Source: Saprospiraceae bacterium
GTDB taxonomy: Bacteria; Bacteroidota; Bacteroidia; Chitinophagales; Saprospiraceae
DNA length: 64,000 nt
Assembly: GCA_016710585.1 (NCBI GenBank)
Contig: JADJVN010000026.1
Span: forward strand, 14,864-78,863
Direction of reading: 5' to 3'
Shown: piece by piece, positions 1 to 9,618 of the stretch
Layout: the number at the start of each line of letters is the position of its first letter
Position numbering within the stretch: position 1 is the stretch's first letter
Made by a program: the position numbers and the translations under genes
Notes under the pieces: model-generated
What the model saw: only the letters and a program-made list of their open reading frames with translations
Databases searched by the model: none
What the model was told of the DNA's origin: nothing

Positions 1-124
1 CACCATATGCCTTGAGGTGGTTTTTTTGTTTTAAATCCATTGGAATAAAAACATAAGAGGCTTTCAACTGGAACGCGATGGATAGAAATAGTATCGCACT
101 TAAATATATTTTTAAGAATCTCAA
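1..124 (-). CDS. Secreted asparagine synthetase B-like protein, 5' end only
   Basis: The gene runs off the left edge on the minus strand. Translated from a TTG at 122-124 it gives a basic start (MRFLKIYL), a hydrophobic stretch (SAILFLSIAFQ) and LKASYVF, which looks like a Sec signal peptide, then IPMDLKQKNHLKAYG. The NHLKAYG segment after a signal peptide is what I remember from the Bacteroidota proteins annotated as asparagine synthetase B. An ATG at 38-40 would start after the signal sequence, so the TTG start is preferred; the frame is open up to a stop at 152-154. The gene is divergent from the one at 239 and the two share a 114-base intergenic region. Family assignment rests on only about 15 mature residues, so it is tentative. 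Confidence 0.5.
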   Translation of the reverse strand, partial: MRFLKIYLSAILFLSIAFQLKASYVFIPMDLKQKNHLKAYG

Positions 125-210
125 TTTTATTGATTTATAATTTATTTGATTTCACAAAACAATTAACAGCAAAACCGCATTTCTATTGCTTAGTAAACAT
201 GGTTTTAAAT

Positions 211-218
211 TATATTTG
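211..218 (+). promoter_or_regulatory. Bacteroidota-type -7 box (TATATTTG)
   Basis: TATATTTG matches the TAnnTTTG -7 consensus and lies 20 bases before the ATG at 239. No clean TTTG -33 box sits 19 bases upstream; the nearest is TTG at 186-188. Confidence 0.45.
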
Positions 219-238
219 TTTGAACATTGTAACGTAAA

Positions 239-2335
239 ATGGGCGAATTTAGTTTCCAATATCCTGCATCCTTTATTGTTTTCTGCCTTCTTTGTGGGCT
301 TGGGTTAAGTTTATTACTCTACTATAAGTCAAAAACTTGGAATGACAGACCGAGGTGGCATCTCTTTTTATTGGGATTTTTACGATTTCTCAGCGGAAGC
401 TTAATTGCTTTTTTGTTATTGAATCCTTTGTTTAAAAATTTTAAAAAGGAAATTCGTAAACCAGTATTGGTTTATCTTGAAGACAATTCTAGGAGTTTGA
501 TCGCTAAAGATTCTTCTTGGAAAGAGAATTATATTGACCAACGAACTTCTATTTTAAAAGACCTTGAGGAGAAATATGATATTAAGAAATTTGAGTTTGG
601 AAACCAATGCAGCTCCGATTTTACAAATACCTATAATCAAAATAAATCCAATCCATATGCAGCATTTGATCATGTATCCGATGTTGTCGATATTCAGAAT
701 GTTAAAGCCGTATTATTGCATTCAGATGGGATATACAATTCTGGGAGAAATCCATTATACCATCCATTGTTAAAATTAAGCCCAATACACACTATTTTAC
801 AGGGTGATACGATTCCAGAAAAAGACCTTGCAATCCAACGGGTGTATCACAATGAAATCATTTATAGTGGCGATAAATTCTCAGTTCAATTGGATATTCA
901 AGCATTTCATTCTAATGGAGAAAAATTTAATTTTCAGGTATTGCAATATGATGGAAATGGAACGAAAAAGATATACGAAAGCTCAGAAAATATAAAATCC
1001 AATTCTTTTTTTACTACGAAAGAAATTTTGATCGACGCGAATCAAGTAGGTTTGCAGCGCTATAAAGTAATTGTCTCTAATTTGTCAGGAGAACGCAATA
1101 CGAGAAATAATCAGCGCGATATTTTCATTGAAGTTTTGGATTCTAAAAAGAAAGTGTTGATTTACGCTTTATCGCCGCATCCAGATTTATCTGCAATGAA
1201 AGATGCTTTGTTAAGCAATAAAAATTATGATGTTGTCATAAAATATTATCCAGAAGCGGTGGGCAATGTGGATCAATTCACATTGGCTATATTACACCAG
1301 ATTCCTGGTTTGAATTCATCTTCTAGTAGTACAATATCTTTACTCCAGAATCAAAAAATTCCACTTATATATGTGCTAGGAAATTTAAGTGATTTGGGGG
1401 CTTTTAATGCGATTCAAAACGCTGTAAGTATCAATGGGAATACTAAAAATCAAAATGAATCTCAAGCTGTCGTAAATACTGCTTTCACTTTGTTTACCAT
1501 GTCTGAACCACTTCAATCGGCGGTGCCAAAATTTCCTCCATTGAGTGTTCCATTTGGAAATTTTAAAATGGATCCTTCGTCTTCGACATTTTTGTTTCAA
1601 AAGGTTGGAAAAGTTGAGACAAACTATCCACTATGGATTTTTCAAAATCAGAATGGGAATAAATCAAGTATGATAATGGGAGAAGGTTTGTGGAAATGGC
1701 GAATGAATGATTATATTAATACAAATAGTTTTGCAAACTTTAATGAGTTAATGAGCAAGATGGTCTTGTTTGTGGCTTCGAAAGACGATAAAAGAAAATT
1801 TAAAGTAACGCAATCCAAAAAATTATTTGAAGAGGTAGAACCGATTATTTTTAATGCAGAACTTTATAACGATAGTTATGAAAAAGTAAATGAGCCTGAG
1901 GTAAAATTGGACATTTTGAGCAAAGACAAAAAATCGTATACTTATTCTTTGGGCAAAAAAGAAAATTATTATGAATTGAATATTGGATCCTTACCAGCAG
2001 GACAATATAGTTATAAAGCCTCAACTTCATGGAATAATAAAAGCCAAATTGCTGAAGGGATATTTGGTGTGGAGGCTATTGATGTCGAGACAAATTCTCT
2101 GTTGGCTGATCATAATTTATTGAGAAATATAAGTGAGCAGTCTACCGGAAAAAGCTTCAGTGCTGCACACCTTGAAGATCTAAAAAATCTTTTGTTGGAG
2201 GATCAATCTAGCAAGTCTATTATCTATCAACATCTTGATATTAAGCCATTGTTGAATGAAAAGTGGATATTCTTTATCATTGCATTTTTATTAGCATTGG
2301 AGTGGTTTTTAAGAAGATTTTGGGGTAGTTATTGA
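239..2335 (+). CDS. Membrane protein with von Willebrand factor A-like domain
   Basis: This 698-residue protein has two N-terminal membrane segments (about residues 10-27 and 42-62, the second running into LRFLSGSLIAFLLLNP). A conserved-looking PVLVYLEDNSRSL strand follows, then a large extracytoplasmic portion and one C-terminal membrane segment (KWIFFIIAFLLALEWFLRR). This topology, with a strand carrying acidic and serine residues straight after the second helix, is that of the VWA/BatA-like membrane proteins common in Bacteroidota. The D-x-S-x-S metal site appears as EDNSRS, so metal binding is possible but not proven. It stands alone between a divergent asparagine synthetase-like gene and a convergent radical SAM gene. 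Its partner and role are unknown. Confidence 0.6.
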   Translation: MGEFSFQYPASFIVFCLLCGLGLSLLLYYKSKTWNDRPRWHLFLLGFLRFLSGSLIAFLLLNPLFKNFKKEIRKPVLVYLEDNSRSLIAKDSSWKENYIDQRTSILKDLEEKYDIKKFEFGNQCSSDFTNTYNQNKSNPYAAFDHVSDVVDIQNVKAVLLHSDGIYNSGRNPLYHPLLKLSPIHTILQGDTIPEKDLAIQRVYHNEIIYSGDKFSVQLDIQAFHSNGEKFNFQVLQYDGNGTKKIYESSENIKSNSFFTTKEILIDANQVGLQRYKVIVSNLSGERNTRNNQRDIFIEVLDSKKKVLIYALSPHPDLSAMKDALLSNKNYDVVIKYYPEAVGNVDQFTLAILHQIPGLNSSSSSTISLLQNQKIPLIYVLGNLSDLGAFNAIQNAVSINGNTKNQNESQAVVNTAFTLFTMSEPLQSAVPKFPPLSVPFGNFKMDPSSSTFLFQKVGKVETNYPLWIFQNQNGNKSSMIMGEGLWKWRMNDYINTNSFANFNELMSKMVLFVASKDDKRKFKVTQSKKLFEEVEPIIFNAELYNDSYEKVNEPEVKLDILSKDKKSYTYSLGKKENYYELNIGSLPAGQYSYKASTSWNNKSQIAEGIFGVEAIDVETNSLLADHNLLRNISEQSTGKSFSAAHLEDLKNLLLEDQSSKSIIYQHLDIKPLLNEKWIFFIIAFLLALEWFLRRFWGSY

Positions 2336-2343
2336 TCTAGATA

Positions 2344-4509
2344 TTATAAATAAAGCAATCCTATATTTCTTATTTCATTCATGAATTCAAGATCATCGAG
2401 TGAAGAATTAAACTCTTTAAAAAAGTCTTCACGCACTTGCTGATAAGTTTTCTCTTTGTTTAGATAAATATTACATTCGTTTAATATTTTTTCTATCCAA
2501 GGAGCATATTTCAGTGGTGGATAAAGTTGGATGGTTTCGTTTGGAAGATAAATCGTAAGGATATAAAATGAAGTAGATTTTTTCTTGATAAAATTTAGTT
2601 CGAATGGGTGACCTAGCCAAACCACTTTGTGATGGGATTTGATATTTGTTTTTTTGTCATCGATAAGAATGGAATAAATTAAATTTTCGTCGACGGTGCT
2701 TTCTGGTATCTCATGTTCAAACCATTCTTGAAGATCCAACTCAAAGCAATTGCCTTGCATGAAATTAAATAATGATTTTTCTAGTCCAAAACTAAATTTA
2801 TTAGGATCACATCCGATCGTATCCTCAAATTCAATATCATTATTTGCAAATGAAATAGCTTTGTATTTTGGGATGAGACCAAAATGTTGTGGGTTTTTTC
2901 CAACAGGACTATGAGCTGTCATTGCAAATTGATGCCAAAAACCAGATTGAATAATTCCTGCCTGAAACATTTGTCTCACGACTTCAAGTGAATCTATCGT
3001 CTCTTGCTCTGTTTGTGATGGGAAGCCATACATGAGATAGGCATGCACCATGATATTATTTTCAGTAAGATGCTGACATACTTTACTCACTTGTGCTATA
3101 GTCACACCTTTGTCGATTAAAGCCAATAGTCTATCAGAGGCTACCTCAAGACCTCCAGAGACGGCTATGCAACCAGATTGTGCGAGGAGTTTGCAGAGAT
3201 CTTTTGTGAAGCTTTTTTCAAATCGAATGTTTGCCCACCATGTAATATTTATTTTCCGACGGATAATTTCTAATGCAAATTCTTTCATCAATGCTGGTGG
3301 CGCAGCTTCATCTACAAAATGGAAACCAGTATTCTGATTAGATTGAATCAACTGTTCGACGCGGTCAACAAGCAAGGTCGCAGAATTTGCTTCATAGCGT
3401 TTGATATAATCTAAACTTAAATCGCAGAAAGTACATTTTCCCCAGTAGCAGCCATGAGCCATAGTGAGTTTATTCCATCTGCCATCACTCCATAATCGAT
3501 GCATTGGATTCAATACATCAAGGATAGATAAATATTGATCTAAAGGCAGATCACTATAATCGGGAGTTCCCACTTTTTCTTGTGGAATATCATTCAATAG
3601 ACTGCCATTGTGATATTGAATTTGTCCATTGTTAAAAGTAAAAGTTCTTTTTAATAATTCAATGGGGATTTCAGCTTTGATATATTTATATAATTCAATT
3701 AAAGGTCTCTCACCATCATCAAGGCAAATGAAATCTGTCATTTCAAATAGTCTCACATCTTTTATCTCTCTTAGTTCTGTATTGACAAATCCACCGCCTA
3801 AAACAATTTTTAATTTAGGATAATTTGATTTTATAAATTGTCCGCATCGTAAAGCACTATATAAGTTGCCAGGAAATGGGATCGAAATACCTATTAAAGT
3901 TGGATTGTTTTTTTTTATATAATCATCTACTATTTGAAAACTAAAATGGTCGACCAAGCTAGGTTTTTTTTGCAATTCAAGATATAATTCATCCATAGAA
4001 TTGGCACTGCGCCCCAATCTTTCAGCATACCTAGAGAATCCAAAAAATGGGTCTATTTCATCTACAATAAAATCAGATAAATCTTCTAGCATTAAACTTG
4101 ACAGATGCCTTGCTTTGTCGATGATGCCCATTGATCCAAAGATTTCATCAAGATGTTGTATATGATCAAATCGTGATGCTTCGGGTAGGAAATTTCCTGA
4201 ACAAATGGAATGGGATAGACTTGGATTTTTGTTTTGTAGAAAATTGATAATTGAATCAATTATAGAAATATATTTTTGTCGAAGTGAATAAATTCTTTTT
4301 GAGTTTTCAGATTTAAATTTATTCGGATTGGCTTGGTCAAATATAGTGGTAAGTCCATTCTTAGAAAATAATGTCAGTGTCACTTCAATGCCTATGTCAG
4401 CATGATAACAAGGGATTCCTTCAGTATTTAAAAATCCCTTTAAATATGCTGTCGCAGGATACGGCGTATTTAGTTGAGTGAATGGAGGAGTAAATAAAAA
4501 TATGCTCAA
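2344..4509 (-). CDS. B12-binding domain radical SAM protein
   Basis: This 721-residue protein has a cobalamin-binding-like Rossmann region in roughly the first 330 residues (PFPGNLYSALRCGQFIKSNY followed by KIVLGGGFVN). The radical SAM core starts at about residue 350 with HGCYWGKCTFCDLSLDYIKR. The three cysteines are spaced CX4CX2C rather than the usual CX3CX2C. Later core elements are visible: GLEVASDRLLALIDKG and AYLMYGFPSQTEQETI, the latter being a typical late strand of B12-radical SAM enzymes. Such proteins catalyse methylations or rearrangements, but the substrate cannot be read from the sequence. The gene is convergent with the VWA-like gene (8 bases apart) and has no obvious pathway partner. 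Confidence 0.8.
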   Translation of the reverse strand: MSIFLFTPPFTQLNTPYPATAYLKGFLNTEGIPCYHADIGIEVTLTLFSKNGLTTIFDQANPNKFKSENSKRIYSLRQKYISIIDSIINFLQNKNPSLSHSICSGNFLPEASRFDHIQHLDEIFGSMGIIDKARHLSSLMLEDLSDFIVDEIDPFFGFSRYAERLGRSANSMDELYLELQKKPSLVDHFSFQIVDDYIKKNNPTLIGISIPFPGNLYSALRCGQFIKSNYPKLKIVLGGGFVNTELREIKDVRLFEMTDFICLDDGERPLIELYKYIKAEIPIELLKRTFTFNNGQIQYHNGSLLNDIPQEKVGTPDYSDLPLDQYLSILDVLNPMHRLWSDGRWNKLTMAHGCYWGKCTFCDLSLDYIKRYEANSATLLVDRVEQLIQSNQNTGFHFVDEAAPPALMKEFALEIIRRKINITWWANIRFEKSFTKDLCKLLAQSGCIAVSGGLEVASDRLLALIDKGVTIAQVSKVCQHLTENNIMVHAYLMYGFPSQTEQETIDSLEVVRQMFQAGIIQSGFWHQFAMTAHSPVGKNPQHFGLIPKYKAISFANNDIEFEDTIGCDPNKFSFGLEKSLFNFMQGNCFELDLQEWFEHEIPESTVDENLIYSILIDDKKTNIKSHHKVVWLGHPFELNFIKKKSTSFYILTIYLPNETIQLYPPLKYAPWIEKILNECNIYLNKEKTYQQVREDFFKEFNSSLDDLEFMNEIRNIGLLYL

Positions 4510-4523
4510 TACAAAAATTTGCT

Positions 4524-4531
4524 CAAAGATA
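4524..4531 (-). promoter_or_regulatory. Possible -7 box (TATCTTTG on minus strand)
   Basis: CAAAGATA on the plus strand reads TATCTTTG on the minus strand. It matches TAnnTTTG and lies 14 bases upstream of the radical SAM gene. No -33 box is evident, so this may be chance. Confidence 0.3.
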
Positions 4532-4602
4532 GTTTAATTTTAAATAAACTGTGAATGCCTATAAATGGATCAACTTATCAAAGGTGTTGATGTTGGCTAT
4601 CC

Positions 4603-5505
4603 ATGAATTCTCATAAAGTTGATTTGGTTTCTTGGATATTGTTAATAGTATTGACGATTATTTGGGGATTTAGCTATTATTTTATAAAGCATAGTTTGAC
4701 CAGCTTTAACCCAACACAAATTACTGTGTTGAGGATGGTATTTAGTGCTGTTGCATTATTGCCTTTACTTCCGTTTGCGCTTAAATCTATTCCATTCAAT
4801 AAGTATAATTTTATTTTTATTTGTGGTTTGATAGGAAGTTTTTTACCTGCATTTTTATATCCTTTTGCACAACAAAAAATATCAAGTTCTGTAGCTGGAA
4901 TTATAAATGCATTTACACCGATATGTACCTATGGCATAGGAATGTTATTCTATGCTGTACCTAAAGAGAAATCTAAAATACTAGGATCCATAATCGCATT
5001 CATCGGAGCAGTTGCGCTTATTGTTTTTAAGCCTAATGCTACATTGAAAGCAGATTTTTTATATTTATTGGTTGCATTTACAGTTCCATTTTTATATGGC
5101 TTCAATGGCAATACATTAAAGACTAACCTTAAAGATGTCTCGGGCTTGCATGTGACTGTATTGATGTATCTCTTCATGGCTATAATCTGTATTCCTATTG
5201 GATTATACTCCAACGCTTTTCGTCAAATTCCCATAGCCATGAAAGAAGGAAATTCATTATACCATCTTTTAGCTCTTAGTGTATTGGGAAGCGCCATAGC
5301 GATGGCACTGTTTAATATACTTGTGAAACGAGTCCATATATTATTCGCGGCATCTGTTACATTTTTAATGCCAATTGTCTCGGTGATAGTCGGCGTATTT
5401 GATGGTGAGCGAATTCGGTGGAATGATTTGCTAGGATTGGCTTTGATTCTTGTTGGTGTCTTGCTAATCAATAATTTGATTGGTAAGAAGATGCTTCAAC
5501 TTTGA
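4603..5505 (+). CDS. EamA/DMT family permease
   Basis: This 300-residue protein has about ten membrane helices arranged as two five-helix repeats, the hallmark of drug/metabolite transporter (EamA) proteins. Family-typical segments include the N-terminal LTIIWGFSYYFIKHSL and the end-of-repeat helix LLGLALILVGVLLINN. The length is standard. It would export or import small metabolites across the inner membrane; the substrate is not predictable. It is divergent from the radical SAM gene, with 93 bases between them. Confidence 0.85.
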   Translation: MNSHKVDLVSWILLIVLTIIWGFSYYFIKHSLTSFNPTQITVLRMVFSAVALLPLLPFALKSIPFNKYNFIFICGLIGSFLPAFLYPFAQQKISSSVAGIINAFTPICTYGIGMLFYAVPKEKSKILGSIIAFIGAVALIVFKPNATLKADFLYLLVAFTVPFLYGFNGNTLKTNLKDVSGLHVTVLMYLFMAIICIPIGLYSNAFRQIPIAMKEGNSLYHLLALSVLGSAIAMALFNILVKRVHILFAASVTFLMPIVSVIVGVFDGERIRWNDLLGLALILVGVLLINNLIGKKMLQL

Positions 5506-5569
5506 GTGGATGGGATTCTAGTGTGAGATTACAATTTCGAATACATTATTTTTATATATAAAAATTTTA

Positions 5570-5577
5570 TATATTTG
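5570..5577 (+). promoter_or_regulatory. Bacteroidota-type -7 box (TATATTTG)
   Basis: TATATTTG lies 22 bases before the ATG at 5600 of the small lipoprotein gene and matches TAnnTTTG. No strong -33 box is seen. Confidence 0.45.
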
Positions 5578-5599
5578 CCTTTAGAATTAATAGACCAAT

Positions 5600-5959
5600 A
5601 TGCGTATTTTGATTTTCTCCTTGACCTTTGTATTGATTATTGCTTGTAATAGTGATCAAAAATCATATAAAAGTTTATCCACAATGGATGCACAATTGCC
5701 TTTTACCACAGAGAATTTCCAAGGGGCATGGGCCTCTGTAAATGATAAAACCAATGCAGCATTTAAAATAGATGGATCTAATTTTCTTTTTAATGAGAAT
5801 GGGACATTTAAGTCATTCCCATGTGAAATTAAAGGGGACTCTTTTATTGTCACTTACCCAAATTTGCGTTTTGGATACAAGGTTATATTGTGGAAAGCAG
5901 ATTCTGTTCATTTGATGGATGAATATCAGACGAATACTTTTATTCGTTTAAAGAATTAA
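5600..5959 (+). CDS. Small lipoprotein of unknown function
   Basis: This 119-residue protein begins with a lipoprotein signal peptide; Cys16 in VLIIACNSDQ is the likely lipidated residue. The rest (GAWASVNDKTNAAFKIDG, then alternating beta-like segments ending in FIRLKN) looks like a small beta-barrel of the lipocalin-like type that Bacteroidota often attach to lipid. That fold is inference. The stop codon overlaps, in the opposite direction, the true 3' end of the histidine kinase gene by four bases, so the two genes converge tightly. Confidence 0.65.
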   Translation: MRILIFSLTFVLIIACNSDQKSYKSLSTMDAQLPFTTENFQGAWASVNDKTNAAFKIDGSNFLFNENGTFKSFPCEIKGDSFIVTYPNLRFGYKVILWKADSVHLMDEYQTNTFIRLKN

Positions 5960-8390
5960 ATATTCATATTAAGTTTGTTTAAAGTAAAGCAAAAAGTCGA
6001 TCCTTCATTGACTTTTGATTCAACCCATATTTTTCCATTATAAAGTTCGACTACTTTTTTGCAGATGCGCAAACCGATTCCACTGCCAGACTCATTTTTT
6101 GAAAGCCTCACGAATGGTTCAAAAATTTTATCATAATACTCTTCAGGAATACCGATACCATTGTCTTGAATTTTAATGATTTTTTGATGTCTGTATTTTT
6201 ACTTTCATTGAATATTTTAATATGAATTGGTCGATCAGGTGATTTAAATTTTATTGCATTAATGATGAGATTCTGAAATAAGCTTCTTAGTAAAGTTGGG
6301 TGAGCATTGATTGTACCGAGTTTTCCAATTTGAAAATCTACTGTAGCGGCAGTTTGATTGAGATAAAGTATTTGAATAACTTCATTGACGATATCATTCA
6401 TATTAACCTTTGTGGGTTTTGGTAAATGTTGATTCAAAGTGGATAATTGGAGCAAATCTTCTATCATATGGTTTAATCGATCTGCTTCTTTAAATAGAAA
6501 ATTGAGATTATCAGTGATGACTTCTTGAACTGGAGCATTCTCCGAGTTCATTTTTTTTCGCATAGATTCGATCATTGAAAAGATAGTATATAGTGGTGCT
6601 TTGATATCATGGGCTGCTGTAAATGCAAAATTTTTTAGATTGATATTGGATTCATTAAGTTCTCTGTTTTTATTCTCTATGATTTCATTAGTGAGATAAA
6701 GTTTTTCGTTATTGAGATTTAAATCTTGATTTGCTTGTAAGAGTTGGATATTTAAATTTTTATTTTTTATTGAGCCTCTATAAATCAGCAAACTCATTAT
6801 TGACAAAGCCAAAATGGTCAATAAGGCATATATAAAATTTCTATTTCTGTTTTTGAGTTTTAGTGTATTGATTTCATTTTTAGTCTCTAGGTTTTCAATC
6901 TCTAGTTCATTCATTTTATTCAACTTAATATTTTCTATCTTAGCAGTTGTCTTACCTATGTTGATAAATTTCTCTTGGTTGATCATACTGTCTGTATTGG
7001 ATGTATTCAGATCAAACATTTTTATTGCAAAGTTCGAATTATTGGTTTTGATGTATGCGGGGACCAACCTGTCAGTTGTTTTGTCAATAAGTGTGAAGTG
7101 TTTGTTCTTTAGACCATATTCTAATACTTTAGTCCATTCTTTAATGGCAAGTTTTGTGTTCCCCTCCATCTCTGCAATGTCTCCTTTTTTGATTGTTATA
7201 TTATTTAGATGGGCAGTGTCATTAATTTTGATCGCATCGTCTTCAGCATCAGACAGGTACATTTTTGCTTTCTCAAGTTGATTTGTTTTGCTATAAATTG
7301 TACCTATTGAATAATTGATGTAAGACATATGGTTCGAATAGCTGGGCTTTGATTTGTCCAACAGTTGAATACAATTTTGATATTTTTCTAATGCATTCTC
7401 CAAATGATCTTGCTCTAGTTCTATATTGGCTAAGGAAAATTCTAGTTCAAGTTTTGGAATTTTAAAGCTGCTATTTTTACTGAGTTCGACACTTTTTAGA
7501 AAGCAGGATTTCGCTTCCTCAAATTTACTGAGATCTAAATAGACATTGCCTAGATTAAAATTGAGAATGGCGATCTCATGCTGCAGATCCAACTCTGTTG
7601 CTATATCTATAGCTTTTTGATAATAATTTAAACTGATGTCAGATAATCCTTTGTCAGTGTTTATTTGAGCAAGGATTCTATTCGTTTTTATTGTTTGATA
7701 TTTATTTTTAATCTTCTCAAATAATTGTTGTGATTTGAGCACTTGATTTTCTGCTTCTCCAACATTACCTTGGATGTTATTGGAAAGTGCATGCATGAAT
7801 AATGTGTTTGCTATCGCGAAAGTATCTTGTGTTCGCTGAGCAATTCTATCAGCAATGGTTAGTACAGAATCTAATTTTGCAAATTCTTTTAATTTGAGAA
7901 AATTTGAAGATTGTGCATTGAGAATTTTAAGATATTTTTGACTGTCATTTTTTTCAATAAATTGGATAGCTGAAGCTAAATTATTATTCGATGTTTTAAA
8001 GTCTCCTTTTTGAGCATTTACTTTTCCTAAGACGAAATAATAATTTTCTTTTATTTCATTGTATGGTGTTTGAATTAAGCTATCGATAAGAAATGCTTCT
8101 TGTATTGAGCTAATTGATTTTGGTGTCTCACGCATGAATTGATAATAATCGGCAAGGGCGATTTTGGATATTAGGATTGATATTGAGTCATTGGAAGTGA
8201 GGGCTTTTTCTGAATATTCCCTAAGAAATTGAGGGTAGTCTTTATTGTAATTTTGTAATTTGGATTCGAGGATATTATATTGATCTGCATAGTATTTGTG
8301 CTGATCAACATTGTTAATTTGACATTTGATAAAGAAGCAAAACAATACTGCAAAGCCATAAACCCATTGTATTTTTGGTAGAGGATCCAT
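5956..8390 (-). CDS. TPR-repeat sensor histidine kinase, frame broken near the 3' end
   Basis: A signal-like N-terminus (WVYGFAVLFCFFIKC) is followed by several tetratricopeptide repeats over about residues 90-450, a membrane helix (FIYALLTILALSIMSLLIY), a coiled coil, a HisKA-like dimerisation domain with the phospho-acceptor His in AAHDIKAPL, and a HATPase domain with N-box (LFQNLIINAIKF). As given, the frame ends at 6108 in unrelated residues. Adding one T to the six-T run at 6180-6185 restores IKIQDNGIGIPEE (G1 box) and SGIGLRICKKVVELYNGKIW (G2 box), ending at the TAA at 5956-5958. The repaired protein has 811 residues, the usual TPR-kinase length. No response regulator is adjacent. Whether the shift is real or a sequencing error cannot be told here. 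Confidence 0.85.
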
Positions 8391-8398
8391 AAAAACAA

Positions 8399-8715
8399 AT
8401 TAATAAAGTAACGAAAGTTTCTTATTAAAGGTGACTAGTTAAATAGGCTATAAAGTTAGTAAATTTTTTACAAATTGCTGATTTTTTTATTTTTATTCCA
8501 ATTATTTGAGTCTTAAATGAAGATTTAAGGTACTAGAAGCCAGTTTATAAAACCTATATTTTCCATAGTATACAATTAAATATTTAGAATTGATCTACAT
8601 TTTTAAACACATTAGTTAGGTATTTTTGCTATTTTTGGAATGATTGATTTTTTGGGGAATAAATCCTTTTTGTAAAATACTTAATTGTAATATTAAAAAA
8701 TATTTAAATATTGAA
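8399..8715. other. Intergenic region, no gene seen
   Basis: 317 very AT-rich bases lie upstream of the histidine kinase and downstream of the gene at 8716. I see no open frame with protein-like composition, no RNA gene and no convincing terminator. Confidence 0.5.
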
Positions 8716-9318
8716 TTAAGGATAAAAAATTGTTTTGCATTGACATCTCGGATCATTAAATCTAATTTCTTTACCTTCATGATATTCTTTTAATTTTTGT
8801 TTTGATGAATCATTAAACAAGGGAATCATTAATCCTACCAGAATTAAAACAGCTCCAATGACTCCAAAGGAAAATGAAACTATACCGAAAACGATGTCAC
8901 TAATTAAACCTACAGATCCTGAACTTGCAGCCAAACCCAATATACCTAAAACAAGCCCACTAATAAGAAATCCATTGATTGGAAATTTTGATTTAGAGTC
9001 CTTAATTTTATTATCCAGAATTTGTATTCCAGCGATCTCTGATTTGCATATTTGATATGTGTTTTTTGAATTAGAAACTAAAATACTATCATTTGAAATA
9101 TTGAGAATTTTTAATCCTTTGCTTTGATTTATATACTTGTTTTTAGATTTGGATTTTGGATCAAAATTTAGAATTGCAATATCATTCTGATAAATATTTT
9201 GTTTTGTTGAATCTTCATATGTGCATTGCATTAGCACTTTGGAAGTTGCATTTTCTTGCGAGTTGAGGTTTAAGCTTATGAAACAGATGGTAATGATTAT
9301 TAAGTTTAATTTCTTCAT
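8716..9318 (-). CDS. Exported small membrane protein, unknown function
   Basis: This 200-residue protein has a signal peptide (NLIIITICFISLNLNSQE) and a lysine-rich beta-like segment. A glycine-rich hydrophobic pair of helices follows at about residues 117-165 (GFLISGLVLGILGLAASS and FGIVSFSFGVIGAVLILVG), with a short hydrophilic tail containing CQCKTIFYP. I do not recognise the family. The gene is isolated: 325 bases from the kinase and 300 from the E1 gene. Confidence 0.5.
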   Translation of the reverse strand: MKKLNLIIITICFISLNLNSQENATSKVLMQCTYEDSTKQNIYQNDIAILNFDPKSKSKNKYINQSKGLKILNISNDSILVSNSKNTYQICKSEIAGIQILDNKIKDSKSKFPINGFLISGLVLGILGLAASSGSVGLISDIVFGIVSFSFGVIGAVLILVGLMIPLFNDSSKQKLKEYHEGKEIRFNDPRCQCKTIFYP

Positions 9319-9618
9319 GATATGATATTTTTGATATCACAAATGTGAGCGCTATTAAGTGCTGAAAATGAAAAATCTTTATTTTTATTATCGTTTTATG
9401 ATAAAATTCTAATTAAAATTTTAGTATATTATACATTTTAGATAATTTTATTGAATTTTTAGCAATAATATATGAATTTTGACTTCTGTAGATTCTGACC
9501 ATTGGTAATGAAATTCAGAATTTTACAAAAGAAGTTGACTAGTATTAAAAGGGAATAAATAGTTTGCTTGATATCTATTATTGATTCCAGCAAAATTTAT
9601 TTTTAGATTTAAAGAATT
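9319..9618. other. Intergenic region, no gene seen
   Basis: This AT-rich spacer lies between two minus-strand genes. No RNA gene, repeat or clear terminator was recognised in it. Confidence 0.45.

Noticed and set aside
2344..4509. Open frames on the plus strand inside the radical SAM gene (3110-3337, 3629-3823)
   Set aside because: They are the complement of a well-supported coding region and lack family features; the same holds for many similar frames elsewhere.
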